A stretch of 64,000 nt of DNA from a virus. The notes beneath the pieces were generated by a model. That model was not told the DNA's origin, made no database searches, and saw only the letters and a program-made list of their open reading frames with translations. Where the stretch lies: IMG/VR virus record IMGVR_UViG_3300027506_000003, positions 1 to 64,000 of that record; one strand, 5' to 3'. Shown in pieces: positions 43,629 to 50,759 of this stretch; the first letter of the stretch is position 1; every line of letters starts with the position of its first letter. The position numbers and the translations under genes are program-made.

Positions 43629-43831
43629 GATTTATACTCCACCCAAGCCTTAAAAACTGTTTCTGCCTGTTCCCTAGAAAAACCGAAGTTTTCCCTTAAC
43701 CATCTTGGGGCTCCAAACATGTTAATTTCACCACTTTCCTGTAATAGGTCTAATTCGGGAAACCATTCTGCTGGTTCGAACGGCAAATCTGCCGATGATA
43801 GTTGATTTTGGTTCAAATGAAAATTACTCAT
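43625..43831 (-). CDS. Small acidic phage protein (68 aa)
   Basis: LPFEPAEWFPELDLLQESGE and INMFGAPRWLRENFGFSREQ. Trp-rich and acidic, with the MFGAPRWLREN motif recurring in marine phage small proteins. It overlaps the endolysin start (ATGA-type) and is co-transcribed with it. Function unknown. Confidence 0.65.
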   Translation of the reverse strand: MSNFHLNQNQLSSADLPFEPAEWFPELDLLQESGEINMFGAPRWLRENFGFSREQAETVFKAWVEYKS

Positions 43832-44052
43832 AAGTTTTCTATCTCCTTCAGATGGAACTCAACGTCCTCGTCTGATAAATGTCCTAAGACATCACTAGTT
43901 ACACTAGTATTATAACACAACTCACCGTTTTTGAGAACCGCCAATTCCCATAAATCGTTTTTTCCGCCATATGACATGTCATGCTTGACTACACTGGCAC
44001 CGTAACCATTATGAAACTGGTGTACAATCTGTACACCGTTCAATTCTAACAT
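43828..44052 (-). CDS. Unknown small protein (74 aa)
   Basis: I favour the ATG at 44052 (MLELNGVQIVHQFHNGYGAS) with GAAGAG upstream over a GTG at 44073. The segment HDMSYGGKNDLWELAVLKNG is typical of phage small proteins of unknown role. The C-terminus is acidic (SDEDVEFHLKEIENL) and the gene overlaps the next by 4 nt. Confidence 0.6.
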   Translation of the reverse strand: MLELNGVQIVHQFHNGYGASVVKHDMSYGGKNDLWELAVLKNGELCYNTSVTSDVLGHLSDEDVEFHLKEIENL

Positions 44053-44069
44053 TGTGTTCTCTTCAACAA

Positions 44070-44237
44070 TCACGTGTTGTCGCCATCTTTATATTTGACA
44101 TCATCTTTGTCAAACTGTTTACGTTTTTCCCATGGAAACGGTTTATTAATGTGTAAACCTGCGAAGGTTAAGGACGCCATAATTACACATAAGAGAAACC
44201 CACCAATCGCACTAATTTGTACTACTTCCTGTTCCAT
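44070..44237 (-). CDS. Small single-span membrane protein (55 aa)
   Basis: Start chosen at 44237 (MEQEVVQISAIGGFLLCVIM), just after the stop of the upstream gene (TAAT ATG). One membrane span (about residues 8-28) is followed by a charged tail (PWEKRKQFDKDDVKYKDGDN). An earlier ATG at 44312 would overlap the upstream gene widely and is rejected. Function unknown. Confidence 0.6.
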   Translation of the reverse strand: MEQEVVQISAIGGFLLCVIMASLTFAGLHINKPFPWEKRKQFDKDDVKYKDGDNT

Positions 44238-44238
44238 A

Positions 44239-44451
44239 TTAATACCCACTCGTTGTGTGAGCGTATTCATCGGGACAAGCTTCTTCCCCACAGATGCATA
44301 CGTTCTCATCAAATTCCAATTCCGTTTGGAATGGATTCATATCAGCAGCGTTGGTAGTACCATACGTTGCTAGATTCATGACATCGTCGGCTGTCAATTT
44401 ACCTTCTGTACGTTCTGCAATTAGTTTTGCACTTTCGTAATCTAAACTCAT
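44239..44451 (-). CDS. Small Cys-containing protein (70 aa)
   Basis: Residues about 50-62 read VCICGEEACPDEYAH, a short Cys cluster (CxCxxxxC) that could bind a metal. The first half (YESAKLIAERTEGKLTADDV) is helical. No family recognised. It follows the 119-residue gene by 9 nt in an operon of small genes. Confidence 0.6.
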   Translation of the reverse strand: MSLDYESAKLIAERTEGKLTADDVMNLATYGTTNAADMNPFQTELEFDENVCICGEEACPDEYAHTTSGY

Positions 44452-44460
44452 ATTATTCTC

Positions 44461-44820
44461 CTATGAATTTGCATTGTAGTCGGCTTTGATATTACCACCA
44501 ACAATTAGGTTTACTAAATCATCTGCAATGTAGGACTTTCCACCTACATGCCATTGACATTCGTTTAGAGGGACATGTCCGTCCTTCCAGTTATAAATCG
44601 TGACCAGTTCACGGTCATAGTCATAGTCTTCCATACCTTCTTCTTCGAAGTACTTGACATTCAGCACCCACTCGCAATTAACCTTTGCATATGGGTCTGC
44701 ATCTGTGTAGGTTGGTTTACCAAACAATGACACTAGAGTGTCATAACAAGTGGTTACATAACCTTTGAGTGATGTCCCGCCGACACCCTCTGATTCAATT
44801 TCGTATTCTTTTATTATCAT
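44461..44820 (-). CDS. Conserved phage protein of unknown role (119 aa)
   Basis: Motifs TTCYDTLVSLFGKPTYTDAD, PYAKVNCEWVLNV and VTIYNWKDGHVPLNECQWHV, then GKSYIADDLV. Proteins with TxxYDxLVxxFGxPTYTDxD are recurrent in phages, including cyanophages, with no known function. It overlaps the start of the next gene by 4 nt. Confidence 0.65.
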   Translation of the reverse strand: MIIKEYEIESEGVGGTSLKGYVTTCYDTLVSLFGKPTYTDADPYAKVNCEWVLNVKYFEEEGMEDYDYDRELVTIYNWKDGHVPLNECQWHVGGKSYIADDLVNLIVGGNIKADYNANS

Positions 44821-45170
44821 ATTGCATTTACCTCGCTAATTAATTCTGACACATCGCCCACCCATGTAGGATTGTCGATTTCATCGGAACGGAAAGTTCC
44901 CTCGATTTGTTCAATCGAAGTGATGTAGTCGAATGAACCATTCAACCCATTATACCTATTGACATGTTTCATGACCAATGCAGCTGCACTAGCCTCAGTC
45001 AAACTAGGTGCATGGTAGTAAGAGTGTTCGCCCTCACCATAAGCATTCTCCTCGTACACGAGGGTTTCGACATCGAACCCAATGACGTAGTCTGACCCGC
45101 CCTTGAACTTATGGAAGTTGTCCCCATACTCTTCAAGATTTTGGGTGGTGATTACATATTGGTTTCTCAT
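44817..45170 (-). CDS. Unknown protein (117 aa) under early promoter
   Basis: Start fixed at 45170 (MRNQYVITTQNLEEYGDNFH) by the Shine-Dalgarno AAAGGAAAG 5 nt upstream; the longer frame to 45212 would begin before the transcription start. It has FHKFKGGSDYVIGFDVETLV and SYYHAPSLTEASAAALVMKH. No family recognised. The promoter 45203-45232 gives a leader of about 25 nt. Confidence 0.65.
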   Translation of the reverse strand: MRNQYVITTQNLEEYGDNFHKFKGGSDYVIGFDVETLVYEENAYGEGEHSYYHAPSLTEASAAALVMKHVNRYNGLNGSFDYITSIEQIEGTFRSDEIDNPTWVGDVSELISEVNAI

Positions 45171-45202
45171 AATTCTTTCCTTTGTTTTTTCATTATATAC
45201 AT

Positions 45203-45232
45203 AGTATATCAAAAAGCCAGGGCCATTGTCAA
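45203..45232 (-). promoter_or_regulatory. Sigma70-like promoter with conserved spacer (family member 1)
   Basis: Minus strand TTGACA, 18-nt spacer ending GGCTTTTTGA, TATACT. The spacer pattern (C-rich, then GCTTTTTG) recurs at 46125, 46457 and 52315. Confidence 0.8.
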
Positions 45233-45472
45233 GGCATTCTTAATTAAAAATAGTAGACCTACTGCATTGAGTAGTATCAATGCCCTGTCGTTCCATATAA
45301 AGGACACCCACAACCACAAAGTAATTCCAATCATAGAAAGACCTAGGTCATAGTGTGCCATACCCTCGATACCTCTTAGAGACATCGCTGCAAGAACGAA
45401 TACACATGCAGCCCACTTAACATACCAATCAGTGGTATGCTTAGGGGTTACACTTTTTTTCAAATTTTTCAT
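45209..45472 (-). CDS. Small multi-span membrane protein (87 aa)
   Basis: Starts at 45472 (MKNLKKSVTPKHTTDWYVKW), the ATG that overlaps the upstream stop (ATGA). Three hydrophobic segments follow: AACVFVLAAMSLRG, LSMIGITLWLWVSFIW and ALILLNAVGLLFLIKN. The WYVKW, SLRGIEG and LSxIGxxLWLWVSxxWNDRAL pattern is common in marine phages. Role unknown; membrane location is clear. Confidence 0.7.
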   Translation of the reverse strand: MKNLKKSVTPKHTTDWYVKWAACVFVLAAMSLRGIEGMAHYDLGLSMIGITLWLWVSFIWNDRALILLNAVGLLFLIKNALTMALAF

Positions 45473-45843
45473 TTCAGATAATCCGGCCCGTACTTTCTCA
45501 TTCCAGTGATTTTGTATCCACCGTCCATGAAGAGATTTCCTCTTGCTGAATTTAATGCTGGGGTTGCCCATCCAGCAGACATAAGAACGTCACCACACAA
45601 AAAGGTAGTATCTTTCTTATTAGTCCATTCTGACTTATTAATGAAACCCCAAACTGATTTTTGGTTTCCACTGTCGGTGATAATCTTAATATACTTCCTA
45701 GACACTTTATAAGAGTAGGAATAATCAGTAAGAGTTGGGAACTGCTCAAGATGAGCAGCCGTCAAGTCTTCAACCAAGTTGTCACACAATTGAAGCAACT
45801 CTTGTTCTTGGTTTACTTCGTTCACTAGTGCTGACAATTTCAT
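45469..45843 (-). CDS. Unknown phage protein (124 aa)
   Basis: Starts MKLSALVNEVNQEQELLQLC. The central part VSRKYIKIITDSGNQKSVWG, FINKSEW and FLCGDVLMSAGWATPALNSA, ARGNLFMDGG resembles a conserved small phage protein that has no assigned role. The gene begins at the stop of its upstream neighbour and ends overlapping the membrane protein gene. Confidence 0.65.
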   Translation of the reverse strand: MKLSALVNEVNQEQELLQLCDNLVEDLTAAHLEQFPTLTDYSYSYKVSRKYIKIITDSGNQKSVWGFINKSEWTNKKDTTFLCGDVLMSAGWATPALNSARGNLFMDGGYKITGMRKYGPDYLK

Positions 45844-46094
45844 TACGCTGCCTCCAACATAGTTAAAGGAACTGAATATCTACCCTCTGGCAGTTCTACA
45901 GTTGCTCTTGATATCTTGACTTTAATTAAAGTCCCCAAAGTCCTTTTAGTCTTTTGGACTACGTAGACTTTTGCACCTTCGACCAAAGAGGTCTTGGCAT
46001 TCAGTTTCTTCACTTCATTACAAAGTGCGATAACTTCATTCAACTCTGCAAGAGAGCTTAAAGAAGTGATTTTGGTTTTTAATGATTGGTTCAT
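45843..46094 (-). CDS. Unknown small protein (83 aa)
   Basis: Start at 46094 (MNQSLKTKITSLSSLAELNE) with AAGGAGA 6 nt upstream. The second half (EGAKVYVVQKTKRTLGTLIK, then KISRATVELPEGRYSVPLTM) resembles a small SH3-like or KOW-type barrel. Such small early proteins are common in cyanophages. Promoter 46125-46154 gives a short leader of about 24 nt. Confidence 0.65.
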   Translation of the reverse strand: MNQSLKTKITSLSSLAELNEVIALCNEVKKLNAKTSLVEGAKVYVVQKTKRTLGTLIKVKISRATVELPEGRYSVPLTMLEAA

Positions 46095-46124
46095 AGTGTC
46101 TCCTTGATTTTTCATTATATACAT

Positions 46125-46154
46125 AGTATACCAAAAAGCTTAGCCTGCTGTCAA
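46125..46154 (-). promoter_or_regulatory. Sigma70-like promoter with conserved spacer (family member 2)
   Basis: Minus strand TTGACA, 18-nt spacer ending AGCTTTTTGG, TATACT. The downstream bases ATGTATATAATGAA are shared with the promoter at 45203. It lies across the 3' end of the upstream gene. Confidence 0.8.
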
Positions 46155-46421
46155 GGCCTCACGCTCTTTAATATATGCAAGTACTGAATCTTGTTCAAGG
46201 GGGGTTAGGTCGTTCACTGTCTTGAACCTCGAATAGGTCAACCCTATCGTGGTCATTTTATTGCCTGCTGTGACCGCTGCATTCCATAGACGTAGTGACT
46301 CTTCGTCATTGCCTGGATGTAGTTCACCCATCTCACAGGCGGTTATAATCTCCCTACCTAACTTAACAATGTGCATTTGGGATTCGGGGGACGTGTATAT
46401 ACTATCACGATGTTTTCTCAT
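46140..46421 (-). CDS. Unknown protein (93 aa)
   Basis: MRKHRDSIYTSPESQMHIVK, then LRLWNAAVTAGNKMTTIGLT and DLTPLEQDSVLAYIKEREAL. Helical and soluble, no family recognised. Shine-Dalgarno AGGAG precedes the ATG, and promoter 46457-46486 drives it. The stop overlaps the next promoter. Confidence 0.65.
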   Translation of the reverse strand: MRKHRDSIYTSPESQMHIVKLGREIITACEMGELHPGNDEESLRLWNAAVTAGNKMTTIGLTYSRFKTVNDLTPLEQDSVLAYIKEREALTAG

Positions 46422-46456
46422 GTTTAACTCCTAAAGTTATTTCTTTATTGGAGTAC

Positions 46457-46486
46457 AGTATATCAAAAAGCGGGGGGTGCTGTAAA
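46457..46486 (-). promoter_or_regulatory. Sigma70-like promoter with conserved spacer (family member 3)
   Basis: Minus strand TTTACA, 18-nt spacer with a C-run and ending CGCTTTTTGA, TATACT. Located just after the stop of the 81-residue gene. Confidence 0.75.
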
Positions 46487-46492
46487 GGCCTT

Positions 46493-46738
46493 TTATAAAC
46501 TCTTTTGTATGTCGTCTAGTTCTTTAAGTTTCTTATTGATGATGTCTACTCTATTGGGCCAATAGATATAGTCCTTGTCTGAATCCTTTGCAAGATTCTC
46601 AAGTAGGGGTCTCACAAAATTATCAAGTTTGTTGATTACATCCGTTGCAGTTGTAGTCTTCTCAATAATCTTTGTATCAATGGCTGCAAGTTCATCTGCA
46701 TCCATCGCTGTAAATCCGAAATCGTTGTATTCTGTCAT
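46493..46738 (-). CDS. Unknown helical protein with late promoter (81 aa)
   Basis: MTEYNDFGFTAMDADELAAI and NKLDNFVRPLLENLAKDSDK, then YIYWPNRVDIINKKLKELDD. Helical and soluble; the last part resembles conserved small phage proteins (YIxWPNRxxxIxKQI). The ATG is 5 nt after a TATAAATA box, so it is a late and leaderless gene in an otherwise early-looking cluster. Confidence 0.7.
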   Translation of the reverse strand: MTEYNDFGFTAMDADELAAIDTKIIEKTTTATDVINKLDNFVRPLLENLAKDSDKDYIYWPNRVDIINKKLKELDDIQKSL

Positions 46739-46743
46739 AGTAT

Positions 46744-46751
46744 TATTTATA
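46744..46751 (-). promoter_or_regulatory. T4-type late promoter, start codon at +1
   Basis: TATAAATA on the minus strand followed by 5 nt (ATACT) and ATG at 46738. Confidence 0.75.
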
Positions 46752-47343
46752 ACGAATCAGTGTGTAAATGATAGTAAACTTCCTTTAAAGTTTCCTTGTC
46801 ACTCTGCACGTCTTGGTAGTTTGCATGTGCTTGTAGTGTCACGTCTGCAATCTCATAGTCGGGGTAGGACGTAATCAGTTTGTAAATAAGTCCAGCAACA
46901 TCTTGGTGTTTGACACTAGGTAGATTATCATCGTTGAGAAGACCTAAATTAATTGTGGTCATTTTATATCTCTTCTTAGAATTGTATTGTAGATTGTTTG
47001 CAAGATGATTGAGTTGTGCTTTCTCTGATGCGTAAACAAATCCTTTTGAAATATTCGGCTGGGCTGCTCGACTTGAGATATTGATAATAGTCTTAGACTT
47101 GTCTGTCTCCCATGCCTTATGTGCAATCGATAGAATCTTAGATTGGTCTACATGTGCAAGATTGATTAGAACATCACAAGGTCTATGACCGCTGCTGAAT
47201 AACCAGCAGTTAGTTCCATTCATTGTAATGTCTTCACAACGAATTGTGTCTACTGTAATAACCTCTCCTTGAAAGGGTGTTGCTTCTAGTGTGTCTTTGA
47301 TTGTCTTTGCAAGACCACTACTTCCTGTTATTGCTACTCTCAT
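46747..47343 (-). CDS. SDR/NAD-dependent epimerase-like protein (198 aa)
   Basis: The nucleotide-binding start MRVAITGSSGLAKTIKDTLE is a Rossmann motif (TGxxGxxG-like). Later ISSRAAQPNISKGFVYASEK and KAQLNHLANNLQYN match the short-chain dehydrogenase layout, where Ser-Tyr-x-x-x-Lys is expected; here FVYASEKAQ gives Tyr-x-x-x-Lys. I use the ATG at 47343. It overlaps the radical-SAM gene by 26 nt. The substrate is unknown; a sugar or small-molecule oxidoreductase role is plausible. Confidence 0.75.
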   Translation of the reverse strand: MRVAITGSSGLAKTIKDTLEATPFQGEVITVDTIRCEDITMNGTNCWLFSSGHRPCDVLINLAHVDQSKILSIAHKAWETDKSKTIINISSRAAQPNISKGFVYASEKAQLNHLANNLQYNSKKRYKMTTINLGLLNDDNLPSVKHQDVAGLIYKLITSYPDYEIADVTLQAHANYQDVQSDKETLKEVYYHLHTDSL

Positions 47344-48274
47344 AATATTCACTCACTATGTCGAAAGATTGCTTGCCGAACAAGCTGCCATCGACACTGC
47401 ACTTGTTACAGGGGGACATAGACCTGTCACCCTTCATTAATTTCTTTCTAATCTTATTCATAGGTTTAGAGAACCATACATTATGTAGGGTCTCTGATAA
47501 CAAGTTGCCTACAACATGTTCTCTACCCCAGTCATTGGAACAGAATAAAACATCACCATTCCAATCAACAAACATTTTATAAAAAGGATAATGACACGGT
47601 TTACCTTGTAACGCTTCAATTGTACTCTCCTCAATTCCTACCCAATCCATTACACCACTTCTATTGTTTAGTATCAATCCATGATTTGCCATGTCACCCC
47701 AATGCATACGATACTTGTATTTCGTTTCGGGAATCGTTTTCATTATCTTATCGAAGTGTTCCATCTGTTCGATACCATCATATAGATTGATGTAGAGTAA
47801 ATCCAATCCACTAAATTCGAATAACTCTTCTGCATATTCTCTAGTGAGTTTATCTCCGTTCGTGTTGCATTCTATTGTTGCATAAGGAACTGCTGACCTA
47901 AAGGTATGAACGATTTCTCTGAACCTTGGGTTAAGTAGATTCTCTCCGTATCCACTTAAAGATATCTTCCCTCTAAATCCATTCTTATGTAATTCATCTC
48001 CAATGGTCTTTGCAGCCTTGGGAGTCATATGTAAATTTCTATTTGGGAATACTTCGGGATTTGCACGTGGACAAAATGAACATGTCCTGTTGCATAACTC
48101 TGTAGTGTTAACTTCAACTGTAAGAATAGAACTGAGTTCATTCAGTTGGTCTTGTCGACTCCAATGTTTCTCTTCCTGTTCTCTACGATGTTCTAGAAAG
48201 TCGTATTGGTCTACTGCTTTAATCGGTATGTTACGTATCGACACGCCTGCACCTAATGTGTCTTTCTTCTCCAT
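47318..48274 (-). CDS. Radical SAM protein with SPASM-type C-terminus (318 aa)
   Basis: The CNRTCSFC motif (Cys61, Cys65, Cys68 from the ATG at 48274) is the CX3CX2C 4Fe-4S site of radical SAM enzymes, followed by SLSGYGENLLNPRF (the GGE-like SGYGE loop) and TIECNTNGDKLT. The C-terminal part has CHYPFYKMFVDWNGDVLFCS and SPCNKCSVDG, a SPASM/Twitch-type second cluster. Such enzymes modify peptides, sugars or carbohydrates. A TTG start at 48316 also exists but its Shine-Dalgarno is distant. Co-translated with the SDR protein. Confidence 0.85.
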   Translation of the reverse strand: MEKKDTLGAGVSIRNIPIKAVDQYDFLEHRREQEEKHWSRQDQLNELSSILTVEVNTTELCNRTCSFCPRANPEVFPNRNLHMTPKAAKTIGDELHKNGFRGKISLSGYGENLLNPRFREIVHTFRSAVPYATIECNTNGDKLTREYAEELFEFSGLDLLYINLYDGIEQMEHFDKIMKTIPETKYKYRMHWGDMANHGLILNNRSGVMDWVGIEESTIEALQGKPCHYPFYKMFVDWNGDVLFCSNDWGREHVVGNLLSETLHNVWFSKPMNKIRKKLMKGDRSMSPCNKCSVDGSLFGKQSFDIVSEYYESSNNRK

Positions 48275-48683
48275 CCAAAACCTGTTCTTGGTAAGAAAAC
48301 TCGATTGTGTCGCCAATGTCGATTACTCCTTCAGTAAAGTATTGTGGTATGATAAAAAACTGTGCTGATTTGTCTTCTGAAATCATACAACTTTGTGGGT
48401 CACCATGTCTATTATAAAGATATGGTCTAATGTGTAATCCGTCTGTTTGCCTGTCGTGTGCTGAGAAAATTAACTCACCATCTTCAAGATAGAGATTTAC
48501 AAAGGGGGTATCGTATTGGATTCCTAAGCGGATTGTATATTCAAGGGGAAAGTTTAAACGTAGAACGTCATCTTCAATATCGTGAAAACGTTCTACGTAT
48601 CTGTGACTTACTTTGTCTAATTCAAGGGGTAGTACTTCTGATTCCTTAGAAGTAACCACCGTCTCGCACAGTATCATTGTCAT
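48231..48683 (-). CDS. Unknown protein (150 aa) overlapping neighbours
   Basis: Start chosen at 48683 (MTMILCETVVTSKESEVLPL) because AAGGA lies 7 nt upstream. The protein is beta-rich: DDVLRLNFPLEYTIRLGIQY, DTPFVNLYLEDGELIFSAHD. No family recognised. It overlaps the 495-residue gene by 38 nt and the radical-SAM gene by 44 nt, which implies a single tightly packed transcript. Confidence 0.6.
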   Translation of the reverse strand: MTMILCETVVTSKESEVLPLELDKVSHRYVERFHDIEDDVLRLNFPLEYTIRLGIQYDTPFVNLYLEDGELIFSAHDRQTDGLHIRPYLYNRHGDPQSCMISEDKSAQFFIIPQYFTEGVIDIGDTIEFSYQEQVLDGEERHIRCRRVDT

Positions 48684-50133
48684 TATCATTTCCTTCATCA
48701 CTGTCGACTGCTGATACGAATGACCCATCATCCTGTAGTGATTGTATTAATTCATCTGTTTGGTCTTGAAATGATTCAATCAATTGTGCTTTTGTTTGAG
48801 ACTTATCAAGTGTAAAGTTTAAATCCGTTCCAGCTTTAATAATAGCACTCTTAGTCATTGCATCTAATTCTGCACTAGACGGAATTGTAATTTCGTCATA
48901 TACTTCTTCTTCTTCAATGTCTGTTTGTGCATCAATCTTTGCTTGTGCAGCTGCAAGTAATTCTTCTTCACTATCATATGAAGGGATTGTCTTTTCAGCT
49001 GGTGCCTTTACTGAGTCACCTGTCTGTAGAGTTTCTGCTCTTGGTTTAAAATTACCACCAGTGATTACTGGTTTTGCTAAGGACGATTCAGTTCTAGTAT
49101 CTTCTTCCTGTACTGAGAACTCTGAACCTAATGGTTCTACTTCGTCTGATACTTCAAACCCTTGGTCTTCTTCAATCTCTTGTCTGAATGCCTGTTTGGT
49201 TTCTTCTACCCTTGCATTGAAATCTGCATCGGTTGAGATTGCTTCATCCCACTCTTCGGGTGTTGCATCATTGATTGATTTGTAGGACTCATCCGTAATC
49301 ACTTCGTCAGCAAATGCAACTTCGTTAACTCTATCAACTTCATCAAAGAAAGACTCGGTTGTATTCCCTTGTGGTTGATATCTTGTATCAGACTGTGGTG
49401 TATCTAAAGGAACGAAAGGTTCGACTTCTGTCGGGTCAACAAATGTTGTTTCATTTACTTCTACGTCTGTTCCAACATCAACTGTATCTTCTGTAGCAGG
49501 ATTCATTGCACGTGCAAGACCCATGTTACCTGTTGCCTTACTAGGTTTTGCTAGAGGGGTTTGTTGTACAGGTGCTGGTTGTGGAATTTCGTATCCATGT
49601 TTCTTGGCAAGTATTGCGACTTCGTCAGCAGACATTTCAACAAAACCATCTTTGTTTAATGTACCTTGTTTAACACCGATAACTCCGTCACCGTTTAAGT
49701 CAACACCAATCCCATGTGATGCAAGAACAGCTTCAAGTTGTGCAATCTTATTGTTTGCTTCTTTCCTTGCAATCCTTTCGTCTGCAAGTCTTTGCTGTTG
49801 TTCTTGTTGTGATTTTTCAAATGCCTGTGCCTTTGCAAGTTGGTCAGCAGCGATAAGTTCTTGAGACCTACGTTGTGCATTCTCGACAATCTGATTGTAC
49901 TCTGCTAATCCAGCAGCGTATTCTTCGGTTACAGTATGCAATGGTACAAGTTCACCTTGGGTGACCTTACCACTTTGTAGATGTGATTGAATCAGTGCAT
50001 TAACAACCCCAGCACTGTTGACGGTAAATCCTACTTTGTAGTCAGCAATTCTTTGTTGAATTCTTTCTAACTCTGTAGGTTCGGGTTTTTCTTGTGCAAA
50101 CTGTGACACAGTTTGATTTTCATTTGTTGCCAT
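48646..50133 (-). CDS. Large acidic protein with coiled coil and EF-hand-like loop (495 aa)
   Basis: The N-terminal 130 residues form a Q/E/A-rich coiled coil (KSQQEQQQRLADERIARKEA). Residues about 143-155 read VDLNGDGVIGVKQ, a dockerin/EF-hand-like calcium loop (DxNxDGxI). The long middle is acidic and low complexity (FDEVDRVNEVAFADEVITDE), and the C-terminus has a small helical motif (ELDAMTKSAIIKAGTDLNFT, LDKSQTKAQLIESF) resembling SAP/HeH-type domains. Related proteins occur in marine T4-like phages near replication genes without clear function. Structural or scaffold roles are possible. Confidence 0.65.
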   Translation of the reverse strand: MATNENQTVSQFAQEKPEPTELERIQQRIADYKVGFTVNSAGVVNALIQSHLQSGKVTQGELVPLHTVTEEYAAGLAEYNQIVENAQRRSQELIAADQLAKAQAFEKSQQEQQQRLADERIARKEANNKIAQLEAVLASHGIGVDLNGDGVIGVKQGTLNKDGFVEMSADEVAILAKKHGYEIPQPAPVQQTPLAKPSKATGNMGLARAMNPATEDTVDVGTDVEVNETTFVDPTEVEPFVPLDTPQSDTRYQPQGNTTESFFDEVDRVNEVAFADEVITDESYKSINDATPEEWDEAISTDADFNARVEETKQAFRQEIEEDQGFEVSDEVEPLGSEFSVQEEDTRTESSLAKPVITGGNFKPRAETLQTGDSVKAPAEKTIPSYDSEEELLAAAQAKIDAQTDIEEEEVYDEITIPSSAELDAMTKSAIIKAGTDLNFTLDKSQTKAQLIESFQDQTDELIQSLQDDGSFVSAVDSDEGNDNDNDTVRDGGYF

Positions 50134-50243
50134 AATTTAGGTTTCTCCATGGAGCAGAACTAGACTAGAAAGTTGTTTACTGAAGTTGATATATCAACTT
50201 CCCTTTTTAATATGTATAGTCTCGGTCTACTGTAATTATTTAG
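50134..50243. promoter_or_regulatory. Intergenic region with a 20-bp perfect palindrome
   Basis: 110 bases without a gene. At 50182-50201 is the perfect palindrome GAAGTTGATATATCAACTTC, next to a T-run on the plus strand (CCCTTTTT). It could be an operator, or a terminator for any plus-strand transcript. No strong promoter is visible. Confidence 0.45.
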
Positions 50244-50759
50244 TTAACAATTAATCTCGGGAAAGGCTTCTTTCACGATATTTGCTGTGATATTTGGGAA
50301 TGCCCAAGTACCGTCTTTAACGAGGTCAAGCAGTTCTGCTTCTTCTTTAGGGATGCCTTCAAGAAGACCAATCCACATTGCCTCTCTCTTAGTTGCAGAG
50401 ATTTGTTCCGTAACAAAATACTGGAACAACCTATGTTCAAATCTAAGTGATGTTTCTGTTAAATCAGAGCTAGGTGCTGAGTTCTCTCTGTAAGGTGTTT
50501 TGCCTTCGGGTAAGACGGTTGTAATATTCTCATCGAATTGCCACTGCAATACTTTCTTAACTCCACCGTTAGTTTCATTGAATACTTTCAATCCGTTAAC
50601 TGCTTTTGCTGAATCAGTCTCAGCAACGATATTTGCTTGACATAGTATTTCATATACGTCTGCATTTTTCTGAAGCTTTACTCTTTCGGTAATCAACTTC
50701 ATTTTAGGTTTATTGGGAGCTCCCTTCGGTCTTCCTCTTCCTCTTTTTTTCTCGGTCAT
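50244..50759 (-). CDS. AT-hook-like DNA-binding protein (171 aa)
   Basis: The N-terminus TEKKRGRGRPKGAPNKPKMK is an AT-hook motif (GRGRPKG). The remaining part is globular with VLQWQFDENITTVLPEGKTP and SLRFEHRLFQYFVTEQISAT. Similar proteins next to rnh occur in cyanophage-like genomes. It presumably binds the AT-rich phage DNA in replication or packaging; the partner is unknown. It overlaps RNase H by 4 nt. Confidence 0.7.
   Translation of the reverse strand: MTEKKRGRGRPKGAPNKPKMKLITERVKLQKNADVYEILCQANIVAETDSAKAVNGLKVFNETNGGVKKVLQWQFDENITTVLPEGKTPYRENSAPSSDLTETSLRFEHRLFQYFVTEQISATKREAMWIGLLEGIPKEEAELLDLVKDGTWAFPNITANIVKEAFPEINC

Noticed and set aside
48275-48316. TTG start for the radical SAM gene
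   Set aside because: Its GGAG is 13 nt away; the ATG at 48274 gives a better family N-terminus, though neither has a strong ribosome site.
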